A stretch of 64,000 nucleotides of DNA from Wolfiporia cocos (GCA_029448655.1 JACCLO010000014.1:1178001-1242000); one strand, 5' to 3'. Positions 34,092 to 44,242 are shown, counted from the stretch's first letter. Made by a program: numbers and translations. Notes: generated by a model not told the origin, from the sequence alone.

Positions 34092-34736
34092 TGTTACAGT
34101 TATTTCGAATTTTCATTGGCAGAACTCACCATTGGGTGAATACAATACAGGGACTTGTTGTGTAACTGACCCCCTGGCTACTTGTGACTGTACTGGGTGT
34201 AACCCCAATTGTACTAGTGTATAGGGTGCGTTCCGACTTTGGCAGATCAACTCTGCCCTCATTTCATATTCATCATTACTGATCAACAAATAGCATTCAA
34301 CCGCTATCATCATTCCTATCTATCATTCCAGGGATATCGCTACATACTTATCAAATGTTTCATACTATAGCGTAGATAGTATCAGTGACATCTGGGATGG
34401 ACCTGACCCCTAAAACCTAGCATAGTATATAAGCCAATGTACTTACTGTTGAGGCTCTTCAGCTCGACCTTGTTGTATAAACAAGAAGTCTTATACTCGT
34501 TCTCAAACATAGGAAACTATGCTCAGTATTTGCTGAGCAACTGAACTGACTAAGTCCTCAAAGTGTACACTGACTTCTCGGACTTAGGCAAGTCTTATAT
34601 TCTAGAAGACTTGCTTTGAACCGATTATATCCTCTAACACACATTGGATATCGAACAATCTCCTACAGTCTTTGACTTAGGACCTGAAGGGTTATTACAG
34701 ATATATTTGCCTTGCACTCGTCTGTGGGACTATGTG

Positions 34737-35444
34737 TGTTACGGTTATTTTGATTTTTCGAATATCGACAGAACTCACCATAGGGCGAATACGATACAGG
34801 GACTTGTTGCGCAACCAACCCCCCTGGCTACTCGTGATCTTACTGAGCGCATCCCCAGTTGTACTAGTCTATAGGGCTCGTTTCATCTTTGGCAGATCCC
34901 ACCCTGCCACCGTTTCATGTTCATCGTTTATTAGCTGACAGATGGCGTTCAACCGCCATCATTCCTATCTATCGTCTCAGATATATCACTCCATACTTAT
35001 CAAACGTTTGGGACTATAGCGTAGATAGTATCTGTGGCATCTGGGACAGACCTGACCCCTGAAACTTAGCGTAGTATAAAAACTCATGTACTTACCGTCG
35101 AGGCTCTTCAGCTCGACCTTGTTGTATAAACAAGAAGTCTTATACTCGTTCTCAAACGTAGGAAACTACGCTCAGTATTTCTCACTCGAGCAATCGAACG
35201 ACTAAGTCCTCGAAGTGCACACTGACTTCTCGGACTTAGGCGAGTCTTATATTCTATTCGACTCGCACTTGAACAGATTATATCCTCTAACGCGTATTGG
35301 ATATTAACCGATCTCCTAAGGACTTCACTTAGGACCCGAAGGCATCTAACGAGTATTTGCCTTGCATACGGCGATGTGCCTACGTGCAGAAGAACGATCT
35401 ATATTCGCGACTCGAATATACGAACGGGTATTCGACCCGTAACA
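34737..35444 (+). repeat. 5' LTR of E2 (family A)
   Basis: 708 bp, TGTTACGG...CCGTAACA inverted ends. It differs from the 3' LTR by one transversion and two C/T changes. Confidence 0.96.
35075..35120 (+). promoter_or_regulatory. LTR core promoter and predicted transcript start
   Basis: TATAAAAA at 35075-35082, then AGCTCGACCTT at 35110-35120, 35 bp downstream. The 11-mer and its spacing to a TATA box are kept in LTR families A and B, as expected if it lies at the mRNA 5' end and acts as primer. Confidence 0.6.
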
Positions 35445-35445
35445 G

Positions 35446-35456
35446 AAGGTCGAGCT
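35446..35456 (+). promoter_or_regulatory. candidate primer-binding site of E2 (self-priming)
   Basis: AAGGTCGAGCT, one base after the 5' LTR, is the exact reverse complement of AGCTCGACCTT at 35110-35120. The same site is kept in E3 (minus strand, near 57578-57588). No tRNA-type TGG start is present. Confidence 0.7.
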
Positions 35457-35490
35457 TATCACCCCCTCACCTACCACGGTGCAAGGGCAC

Positions 35491-37329
35491 ATGATATTTG
35501 GACCATAATTCCCAGCATGACTGATTGAACTCTTGCCCGAGGACATTCAGGGAGTCTACAGACTCAACCAATACGAGTGGACTGACACCATTGGAGCCTT
35601 CCGTAACCGCGGAGGAATTGTTGTCATCCCCAGAGAAGATAGGGCATCGAAGTGGGTACAAGTATACCCCTCCGCAGGAACGACCGCTTGGGAAATAACG
35701 CGTGAAGCGTTCGAATGATTCGGAGAAATCCCTCCGATGTCAACCACGACGTTGACCGAAAACGAAACCGAAACCATCAACAGAACCTCCGATGCCGATG
35801 GAAATACGAATCAGCCTTCGGGCGCCACAGGAATGGCAGGAATTGAGCGCATTGGAGATGATGGGAGAAATCCTGGAAACTTTACAGGAACAGATAACAG
35901 CCAGACCGGAGGACAGGACCCTCCAGGATTTATATCTGCTTTTGCGCAGAGTGGGATTGGGTCTATGGCTGGAGGAGCAAACCTCTTTGGAAGCCCCCCA
36001 CAGAACGCACCCGGAATGGGTAGCGGAGGAAATCCGTCTTGGACTAGCCCAAGCGGAGGAATGGGAACAACAAACCCAGGAACATGGCCTTCAGGCCTAT
36101 TTGGACGAACCTCCGCAGGTACAAGCGGAGGAGGAAACTTCGGACTCGGAGGAGGGAATGCCCCCCCTCCTGGAGGACTCGGAGGAGGAACCCCCGCGAA
36201 CCCCGGAGGAGGAAACCCTGGAGGGAACCCAGGGAACCCCGGAGGAAACCCAGGAAACCCGGGTGGAGGATACCCGGGAGGAGGAGGACCCCCAGGAGGG
36301 CCTCCACCACCGAATGCGCCGCAGCCTCAACCTCCGGCGCCGAACCCGTACTACCGACCCCCAATGATAAAGATAAATCCCCCAGACATATTCGACGGGG
36401 AACGATCCGACATGCAGAACTTCATAAACCAGTGCAATTCCTGGTTTACGATGTACGAAATGTCATTCCAGAACAACGTTCAGAGAGTGATCTTTATCCT
36501 CTCATATATTTCGAACAAGGGGAAAACGGGCCAATGGAAACAGAATTATCACCGGGTTTATACGAACCCCCAGACGAAACGATTCTTCCTGCCTAGTCTT
36601 GCACAGTTTGATGCAGACTTCCAGAAAGCCTTCGGAGCCATCGAGGAGGTACAGAAGGCGCGGAAGAAAATCCTGGACGTAACCCAGGACAGGAAGGACA
36701 TCGATGATTATATCACCGAGTTCAACAACTTGGCCGGGAAGGCCCAGTACGATCGATACAGCGCGGACGGAAACGCGTTGCTCATAACCCTCTTCGAGAA
36801 AGGGTTACCCGAACATACGACCCGATACATCATCGGCGTTCGGCCGCTACCAGCGACCATTGATGAATGGCAGTCCGCTGCCTCGTACTATGAAAATACG
36901 TACAAGATATTCTTGAAACGGGATAAATCGTTTGTCAAAAAAAAGGCTTGGCAAGCCTCGAACCAGAATAACGGACGCACTAGTGCTCCACAGACAACCG
37001 CACCGAAAGATCTGAATGCGATGGATGTAGATCGAATGACCACCCAGGAAAGGGACGATCACATCAAGAAGGGAAAATGTTTCACCTGTCATCAGCCAGG
37101 GCATATGTCGCGAGACTGCCCGAAGAAGCCAAGAAAGCCAGCCCGCCCTAGGCGGACTACTTGAAAGACCGAAGAAGAAGAAGCCGAGCAAGAGGCTCGC
37201 ATTGAAGAAGTCTCTGAGGAAGAGACTGAATACATCACCGCTAACAGAGCGGTCACAGCAATTAGGGCTCTGAAAGCCAAGAACCCCGAGCTCCTAGCAC
37301 GGCTCGTAGAAGAACAGGATTTTGCCTAG
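35491..37329 (+). pseudogene. gag: gag of E2 with four premature stops
   Basis: Capsid/nucleocapsid protein. ATG at 35491 matches the start of the intact E3 gag. The protein has a variable N-terminal region, a Gly/Pro/Asn-rich tract (about 35990-36330), a capsid-like domain ([21 protein letters not shown] onward) and one CCHC knuckle, [14 protein letters not shown] (37080-37121). Stops: TAA 35506-35508 (E3 has GAA), TGA 35518-35520, TGA 35716-35718 and TGA 37162-37164; the three TGA replace CGA Arg of E3. The natural TAG is 37327-37329. An inner start (35737) would give a 475-aa piece without the N-terminus. Confidence 0.92.
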
Positions 37330-37418
37330 GAGGGAAGCCCACGGTCTTACCCTCCGAGAAAGCAGCGCATGTAATTACCTCGTTCGAGAAGAATCGATCC
37401 CTCTTCATCCCGGTAATC

Positions 37419-40400
37419 ATGACGCTGGCAAAACCCGTGAAGTGCAATGCACTAATCGACTCAGGAGCAATGTCGAACCTGATCCACAGCAGAGTGGTAG
37501 AAAAATACAAGGTGCCCACACAACCCTTGAAGAACCCGATCATCGTCAAAAATGTTGACGGAACAGAAAACAAAGATGGGCGAATAGACCGAGAAGCCAC
37601 CATACTACTACGATATCCAAAGACCCAGAAAACGCGAAAAATCCGATTCCTGGTAGGATCAATCGGAACAGAGAATATGATTCTAGGGTATGGATGGCTA
37701 AAAGACGAAAACCCCACAATCGACTGGAAGGACCAAACAGTCGATGTACGATCGATGCTAGGGGCAGAAGAAAAGAAACAGGAAACCACAATCCGAATGG
37801 ATACGGTGGAAATGGTAGTTGCCCCAGAAGGGAAAATTCCAACAAGGGGGACCCAAGAAGCTGCAGGGTATGACCTTTACGCCGCAGAAGAAACCGAGAT
37901 TCCCGCCGGGGGATGGAAACTCGTCTCCACAGGAGTAAAAATGAAGATCCCGAAGGGATCGTATGGAAGGTTGGCCGGACGATCAGGCAACACCCTCAGA
38001 CACGGATTGGTAGTACAAGCCGGAGTCATAGACTCGGACTACCGAGGAGACGTCGGAGCCATCGTCTTCAACTACTCAGACAAGACACATAGAATTATCC
38101 CGGGCATGCGAAAAGCTCAGATAATTTTCGAACGGCACCTCACCCCCGACATTATAGAGGTCGAAGACCTAGATGAAACAGAACGAGGGGAGAAAGGGTT
38201 TGGATCCACGGACCAGCCAGAAGAAACAGCGCAGTGGCTCTATACTCCCGAGGAGTACGAAGCGATCCGACGCTTTGCAAAAGATAACCCTAGGATCATA
38301 GGGAAGAAAGGGGAGATGCAAAAGAAGTTCCGAACAAAGATACAAATCATCAACGCTGTCAGGAAAGCGCTGACGAAATCCCAGGAATTCGCGCAGAAAA
38401 CCCCCGAACCGGAACGAACAATTGAGGAGATGGTCCCGAAGCACCTATTGGACTTCGCCAAGGTGTTCAGCAAGGAGTCCGCAGCAGCGTTCCCCCCGTC
38501 GAGACCATGGGACCACGCAATCAAATTAGAGCCCGATTTCATGCCGAAAGACTGCAAAGTCTATGCACTCTCGCCTAAAGAGCAACAGGCGCTGGACGAA
38601 TTCCTAAAAGAAAACTTGGCCAAGGGATTCATAGTCCCTTCAAAATCCCCGATGGCGTCACCATTCTTTTTCGTTCCAAAGAAAGACAGCGGCCTACGAC
38701 CCTGTCAAGATTATCGATATCTGAACGAAGGGACGATAAAGAACGTCTATCCCTTGCCACTGATCTCAGAGCTCCTGGAAAAGCTAAAAGGAGCAAAGAT
38801 CTTCACAAAAATGGACCTTAGAGCGGGATACAACAACGTGCGGATCAAGAAGGGAGACGAATGGAAAGCAGCCTTCAAAACAAACCGAGGATTGTACGAG
38901 CCCACAGTTATGTTTTTCGGATTGTGCAACGCGCCCGGGACCTTTCAGGCAATGATGAATGAAATCCTGAAAGAAGAAATCCTCGAAGGATGGGTACTTG
39001 TTTATATGGACGACATCCTCGTTTTCTCAGAAGATGAGAAAACACACAAAGAACGGGAACGGCGGATCCTCCAGAAATTAGTGGACAACCACCTCTTTGT
39101 GAAACCCGAGAAATGCGCCTTCGGCGTCGACCGAGTTGAGTTCCTAGGGCTGGTCATCACCCCAGGGAACATCCAGATGGATCCAGCGAAACTCAACGGG
39201 ATTAAAGAATGGCCGACTCCCCGAAATCTCAAGGAAGTCAGATCCTTCCTAGGGTTTGCGAACTTCTATCGAAAATTCATCGACCACTACTCAACGCACG
39301 CACGACCCCTGGTAGACCTCACAAAAACGGTCACAGGAACGGGGTTCCAGTGGACGGACAAAGAACAGAGAGCGTTCGACTTCATGAAGCAGGCATTCAC
39401 GACGGCGCCCGCACTAGGAACACCAGACAAAGAGAAACCATTCATCCTCGAAACAGATGCATCTCAGTTCGCCACAGGAGCAGTGCTGAAACAAACAGAT
39501 GAAACAGGGCGCGAACGGCCAGTGGGATATCTCTCACAATCCCTGACATCAACAGAACGGAACTACGAAATCTACGATCGCGAACTACTCGGAATAGTCC
39601 GAGCATTAGAAGAATGGCAGCACCTATTGGAAGGAGCACCGCATCGGATCTTGATCCGAAGTGATCATCAGAACCTGACGTACTGGAGAAGCGCACAGCG
39701 CCTAAATCAGCGACAAGCGAGATGGCATCTATTCCTTTCACAATTCGACCTGAAATTGCAGCACGTCCCCGGAAGGAAACTAGTCATGGCCGACACACTT
39801 TCCAGGTTGTACCACCTGAACGAAAGCAACGAGGACAACGAGGGAATCACCATAATTCCAGACGAACTCGTCGTCCATGCAATCCAGATCCCGATCATTG
39901 ATCGAATCAAGAACGCCAACGATCGAGATGAATCTGCGGAACAGGCGATCCGTGCTCTAGGGGGCACAGGCAAATTCCCCGCGAGAACCACCGCAGATGA
40001 GTGGCAACAAATGGATGGAATACTGCTCTACAGGGGCAGGATGTACGTGCCAAAAGACGAGGACCTTCGACGGGACGTCATCTCAAAATACCACGACACG
40101 ATCCCGGCCGGACACCCTGGGATCTGGGGTACAACAGTACAGGTTACGACCCACTTTTGGTGGCCTGACATGAGAACAATGATAGCGGAATACGTCCGGG
40201 GCTGTGCAATCTGTCAACAAATGAAACCTGATAGGAATCCGCTAAAACCCCCTTTGCAACCGATACCGACACGGGAAGACGCCCTCCCCTTCTCACAGTG
40301 CTCAGTCGATTTCGTCACCGACCTGCCAAGAGTCGGAAAGTATGACTCCATGATGGTGATTGTCGACCATGGCCTATCCAAGGCCATCTCTCTCACCCCA

Positions 40401-41309
40401 TGCGACAAAACAATTACAAGCGAAGGGGCCGCAGAAATATTCCATCGAAAGATATATTCACAATACGGCATCCCCCGAAAAATCATCTCGGACAGGGGAC
40501 CACAATTCGCATTCAGGGAATTATGCAAGCTGCAGGGAACGGAGTCAGCGATGAGTACAGCATACCATCCCCAGACAGACGGACAAACGGAAAGGATGAA
40601 CCAACAGATCGAAGTATACCTTCGTATCTATTGCATGAACGACCCTTTCCAATGGGTACAACGACTGCCTGACGTTGAATTTGCGCACAACACCAGACGG
40701 ACCGAAAACCGGCCAGCGCCACTTGAAATAATCTTGGGATACACCCCAAGGGGATTTCCAGACTACGACAGAGTAGGAAACGTCCCGGCAGCAGTTGACA
40801 GGATCAAGAAGATCAAAGAGGCACGAAAGATGGCATTCATCGCGCACGAATTAGCTCAGAAAAGAATGGCAGGACATTTCCTCCGAGAATTACCGAAGCT
40901 CGAGAAAGGAGACAAAGTCTGGCTCGACGCAAAGAACCTAACTATCCCCTACGAATCTAACAAGCTGGCACCAAAAAGGGAAGGACCCTTCACTATCACA
41001 GAAAAGATGGGACCCACGACATACCGGCTGCAATTACCAACGAGCTGGAAAGTTCATCCGGTATTCCACGCTGCCTTACTAAAACCATTCAAAGAAACAA
41101 GGGTGCACGGACCCAATTACTTACGGCCGCCACCTGATGTCATCAAGGGACAAGAAGAATACGGGGTCGAAGCCATCTTGGCTGACAGATGGCAAAGAAA
41201 GAAGCATCAATACTTCGTCAAGTGGAAAGGCTATGCCACGGCCGACAACTCATGGGAAGACGAGGCGAACTTGGAGCATTCCAAGGAGTTGATAAAAAGC
41301 TACCACTGA
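37419..41309 (+). CDS. pol: Pol of E2: protease, dUTPase, RT, RNase H, integrase, chromodomain
   Basis: A 1,296-codon intact frame, open upstream of ATG 37419 to overlap the end of gag in the -1 frame. Retropepsin DSGA at residues 14-17 and ILGY near 88-91. dUTPase at about 141-265 with motifs AGYDLYA (149-155), [13 protein letters not shown] (178-190), [12 protein letters not shown] (201-212), GMRKAQIIF (229-237, with Lys where E1 and E3 have Ile) and [11 protein letters not shown] (255-265). RT with YMDD near 529-532. RNase H with ETDAS (near 677), YDREL and RSDHQN. Integrase HHCC finger, CSVDF and ISDRGPQ, but only 32 residues between the second Asp and the Glu. Chromodomain at about 1247-1292. 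It converts RNA to DNA, hydrolyses dUTP and integrates the copy, probably at histone-marked chromatin. Confidence 0.95.
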   Translation: MTLAKPVKCNALIDSGAMSNLIHSRVVEKYKVPTQPLKNPIIVKNVDGTENKDGRIDREATILLRYPKTQKTRKIRFLVGSIGTENMILGYGWLKDENPTIDWKDQTVDVRSMLGAEEKKQETTIRMDTVEMVVAPEGKIPTRGTQEAAGYDLYAAEETEIPAGGWKLVSTGVKMKIPKGSYGRLAGRSGNTLRHGLVVQAGVIDSDYRGDVGAIVFNYSDKTHRIIPGMRKAQIIFERHLTPDIIEVEDLDETERGEKGFGSTDQPEETAQWLYTPEEYEAIRRFAKDNPRIIGKKGEMQKKFRTKIQIINAVRKALTKSQEFAQKTPEPERTIEEMVPKHLLDFAKVFSKESAAAFPPSRPWDHAIKLEPDFMPKDCKVYALSPKEQQALDEFLKENLAKGFIVPSKSPMASPFFFVPKKDSGLRPCQDYRYLNEGTIKNVYPLPLISELLEKLKGAKIFTKMDLRAGYNNVRIKKGDEWKAAFKTNRGLYEPTVMFFGLCNAPGTFQAMMNEILKEEILEGWVLVYMDDILVFSEDEKTHKERERRILQKLVDNHLFVKPEKCAFGVDRVEFLGLVITPGNIQMDPAKLNGIKEWPTPRNLKEVRSFLGFANFYRKFIDHYSTHARPLVDLTKTVTGTGFQWTDKEQRAFDFMKQAFTTAPALGTPDKEKPFILETDASQFATGAVLKQTDETGRERPVGYLSQSLTSTERNYEIYDRELLGIVRALEEWQHLLEGAPHRILIRSDHQNLTYWRSAQRLNQRQARWHLFLSQFDLKLQHVPGRKLVMADTLSRLYHLNESNEDNEGITIIPDELVVHAIQIPIIDRIKNANDRDESAEQAIRALGGTGKFPARTTADEWQQMDGILLYRGRMYVPKDEDLRRDVISKYHDTIPAGHPGIWGTTVQVTTHFWWPDMRTMIAEYVRGCAICQQMKPDRNPLKPPLQPIPTREDALPFSQCSVDFVTDLPRVGKYDSMMVIVDHGLSKAISLTPCDKTITSEGAAEIFHRKIYSQYGIPRKIISDRGPQFAFRELCKLQGTESAMSTAYHPQTDGQTERMNQQIEVYLRIYCMNDPFQWVQRLPDVEFAHNTRRTENRPAPLEIILGYTPRGFPDYDRVGNVPAAVDRIKKIKEARKMAFIAHELAQKRMAGHFLRELPKLEKGDKVWLDAKNLTIPYESNKLAPKREGPFTITEKMGPTTYRLQLPTSWKVHPVFHAALLKPFKETRVHGPNYLRPPPDVIKGQEEYGVEAILADRWQRKKHQYFVKWKGYATADNSWEDEANLEHSKELIKSYH

Positions 41310-41356
41310 ATGCGAGTCAGAACAACCCCAACACTCGAAAGCCGAACAGTAACAAT

Positions 41357-42421
41357 ATGTCAACGACTCGCCACCAACTCCCTCGCCGCGCCACGACCCC
41401 CCACAGCGACATGGGTCGCCGGGAAGGACGACCGAGAGGTACGCCGCCGAGGAGGTACTCCCCCCAACATCTGCAGATCAGACACGCCCTCCTCTGGTAC
41501 AGGGCCGAGGGACCTTTTGCTGGCCAAGCCGATGGCTGGACGGCCCTCTTCGACATCGCGCAGGACATTACCCATATCTACAGCTCGTACCAGAATATCA
41601 CCAAGAACCTCGTCCGAATGGAGGGGCAGATCAGAGCGCAGAGAGAGGGACTCGAGCTACTCACCGACAGACTTATCGACCGACTGGCCGCCACCACGAT
41701 GGCCCGACTACGACATGCACTCAACGACTTCGAGGATCGCGAGCACACTACTCTCAATCGACCCGAATATGTACCACGACCCACCCGCTTTTTCACCACC
41801 GACGAACGACGCCAAGTTGCAAGGCCGTTTGATTTTATGGAACACGATCGAGTATTATTTCCATTGCCTACCGAGACTCAGAGAGCCCGACGAACAGGAG
41901 CTAGAGACTCGACGCCGCGTATTCCTGGTGTGGGAAGCAACAGGAGACGTGAATCACCTGCACGCCCGACAAGCCCTAGGGCTACCCCAGCGCGACAGCG
42001 AAGAGCGAATAGCACGCCGCCTATTCGACGATCTCCTTCAGTGCAGAGCATTACCCGCGAGGAGTTTGAGCGAGGTGCGAGGGAACACGAACGAGACACC
42101 GCCTCCCTACCCACATGGGCGGCGCGGAACCTTCATCGAGCCGCACACCATTGGAGGTATCAACACAACGAATACCTCCGCGATATCCCTTCCTTACGGG
42201 TACCAGCGAGGCCCTCACCAGAACAGCCATGTCGACAATGTGGTTCAGCCAACCACTGGGTCCTCGACTGCCCCGACTATATTTGCAGAACTTGTGGGCT
42301 CAATCAGCCAGGTCATCGACAGAATGAATGCCGCCAACACTTCGTATGGCGAACTCCTACGACCCCGTCCCTCAGCGGGAACGGCGACATCTACAACGAA
42401 CAGGACGCCGAGGCACTCTGA
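41357..42421 (+). CDS. ORF3 of E2: coiled-coil, double zinc-knuckle protein of unknown function
   Basis: 354 codons starting at ATG 41357, 47 nt after the pol stop and in a different frame. N-terminus basic and Arg/Pro-rich. Residues about 70-120 form a predicted coiled coil (YQNITKNLVRMEGQIRAQRE). The middle is Arg/Ser/Pro-rich. The C-terminus has two adjacent knuckles, CRQCGSANHWVLDC (C-x2-C-x4-H-x4-C) and CRTCGLNQPGHRQNEC (C-x2-C-x6-H-x4-C), ending DAEAL. The diverged E1 has the same layout and final EAL. In the knuckle region differences between E1 and E2 fall mostly on third codon positions of this frame, including Ser AGT against TCA. A role in RNA binding or packaging is inferred. The pol frame is also open here (41310-42464), but its protein is less conserved. 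Confidence 0.75.
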   Translation: MSTTRHQLPRRATTPHSDMGRREGRPRGTPPRRYSPQHLQIRHALLWYRAEGPFAGQADGWTALFDIAQDITHIYSSYQNITKNLVRMEGQIRAQREGLELLTDRLIDRLAATTMARLRHALNDFEDREHTTLNRPEYVPRPTRFFTTDERRQVARPFDFMEHDRVLFPLPTETQRARRTGARDSTPRIPGVGSNRRRESPARPTSPRATPARQRRANSTPPIRRSPSVQSITREEFERGAREHERDTASLPTWAARNLHRAAHHWRYQHNEYLRDIPSLRVPARPSPEQPCRQCGSANHWVLDCPDYICRTCGLNQPGHRQNECRQHFVWRTPTTPSLSGNGDIYNEQDAEAL

Positions 42422-42461
42422 GGGAGGGAACTTGGAGAATTCGTCGGGGCCAACGAATGCC

Positions 42462-42475
42462 TAGGGAGGGGCTGA
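42462..42475 (+). promoter_or_regulatory. polypurine tract of E2
   Basis: AGGGAGGGG followed by CTGA just before the 3' LTR; primes plus-strand DNA. E1 has GGGAGGGGGG at the same place. Confidence 0.75.
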
Positions 42476-43183
42476 TGTTACGGTTATTTTGATTTTTCGA
42501 ATATCGACAGAACTCACCATAGGGCGAATACGATACAGGGACTTGTTGCGCAACCAACCCCCCTGGCTACTCGTGATCTTACTGAGCGCATCCCCAGTTG
42601 TACTAGTCTATAGGGCTCGTTTCATCTTTGGCAGATCCAACCCTGCCACCGTTTCATGTTCATCGTTTATTAGCTGACAGATGGCGTTCAACCGCCATCA
42701 TTCCTATCTATCGTCTCAGATATATCACTCCATACTTATCAAACGTTTGGGACTATAGCGTAGATAGTATCTGTGGCATCTGGGACAGACCTGACCCCTG
42801 AAACTTAGCGTAGTATAAAAACTCATGTACTTACCGTCGAGGCTCTTCAGCTCGACCTTGTTGTATAAACAAGAAGTCTTATACTCGTTCTCAAACGTAG
42901 GAAACTACGCTCAGTATTTCTCACTCGAGCAATCGAACGACTAAGTCCTCGAAGTGCACACTGACTTCTCGGACTTAGGCGAGTCTTATATTCTATTCGA
43001 CTCGCACTTGAACAGATTATATCCTCTAACGCGTATTGGATATTAACCGATCTCCTAAGGACTTCACTTAGGACCCGAAGGCATCTAACGAGTATTTGCC
43101 TTGCATACGGCGACGTGCCTACGTGCAGAAGAACGATCTATATTTGCGACTCGAATATACGAACGGGTATTCGACCCGTAACA
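42476..43183 (+). repeat. 3' LTR of E2 (family A)
   Basis: 708 bp, same ends as the 5' LTR, followed by the duplication ATGTG. Confidence 0.96.
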
Positions 43184-43366
43184 ATGTGCAGAAGAACAGA
43201 TTATATTCACAACTCGAATATATGAATGGGTATTCAACCCATAACAAATACCCTCTGGTCAGAGGTCACTTATTGTTATGAATATTTGGATTTTAAATGC
43301 TGACAGAACTCACCATTGGGTGAGTACAGTACAGGGACTTGTCATGTAATTGGCCCCCTGGCTATT

Positions 43367-43909
43367 TGTTACGGATCGAATATCTGTTCAGCATGAATAA
43401 CCAAGTTGAGTTACTCAGCGTGTCGAGTAGCACACTACTCATCGGACTCCGCAGAGTCAGAGCGTCGATATACAAGTTGTAGACTTAATTGCTTAAGTCC
43501 TTGAGAACGAGTATAAGATCCTTGTAATTCAACAAGGTCGAGCTGAGGAACTCGACCGGTATTTACATCAGGTTATATACTGCGATCCTATAATCGGGGT
43601 CATAGTGTCCTTGGTACTGCTACCATTAAGTCCGTAAGGCTAGTGTGCTAAGATAACAAATACGAAGTGTTGCGGTTGAGCGCAACAATGGCTGAAACAT
43701 AGAAGCCTCGTGGTTAGACACAAGATATCAGCTAGAATCTGATATACTGCAAAACTAAGGGCATAGGGCTGTTGTACATGAAACAAGGGTTTCCGGTTGA
43801 GCGGAGTCCCCTAAAATAAGGCATGCGATAAAGCGGTTGCATGATAAGTCCTCTCTCCCAATGGAGTGTCATGTAGTGAGTTTCGAATATACTGGTATGG
43901 ACCGTAACA
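43367..43909 (-). repeat. solo LTR, family B (nested)
   Basis: 543 bp, reverse orientation, TGTTACGG...CCGTAACA, exact duplication CTATT (43362-43366, 43910-43914), inside LTR A. Confidence 0.93.
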
Positions 43910-44242
43910 CTATTCATGATTGAACTGGGCTCAACCCCAGTTGTACTAGTGTATAGGGTGTGTTTTGACTTTGGCAGATCCAACTCGGCCCCGTTTCATA
44001 TTTATCAATCACTGATTAGTGAATGGCATTCAACAGCCATTATCATTCCTATCTATTGTTTCAAGCGTATCACTCCATACTTATCAAATGTTTCATACTA
44101 TAGCATAAATAGTATTGGTGACATCTGGGACTTTGTTTGACCCCAAAAACCTAACGTAGTATATAAGCCAATGTACTTACTGTTGAGGCCCTTCAGCCTG
44201 ACCTTGTTGTATAAACAAGAAGTCTTATACTCGTTCTCAAAT

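Larger units (their letters stand above)
34737..43183 (+). mobile_element. complete Ty3/gypsy chromovirus E2 (dUTPase, ORF3)
   Basis: 8,447 bp bounded by 708-bp LTRs that differ at three positions by eye, with exact 5-bp duplication ATGTG (34732-34736, 43184-43188). Layout: LTR, primer site, gag, pol (-1 frame), ORF3, purine tract, LTR. It inserted into an older LTR A. Pol and ORF3 are open; gag carries four premature stops and the integrase core is three residues short. It is therefore a recent but probably non-autonomous copy. Confidence 0.97.
34092..43246 (+). repeat. old LTR A, split by element E2
   Basis: LTR A arms at 34092-34736 and 43184-43246 (TGTTACAG...CCATAACA). The CpGs are largely lost. 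E2 sits inside with its ATGTG duplication. The outer duplication is not clear (GTATT against AATAC). Confidence 0.85.

Noticed and set aside
35792..36367. Long alternative frames over the Gly/Pro-rich gag tract of E2 (and 56546-57242 in E3)
   Set aside because: Shadow frames of low-complexity GGA/CCN codons; the gag frame holds the conserved capsid and knuckle motifs.
37310..37335. Canonical slippery heptamer for gag-pol frameshifting in E2
   Set aside because: Pol is in the -1 frame and the overlap contains GGATTTTG, but no X-XXY-YYZ heptamer in the gag phase could be placed; the mechanism is left open.
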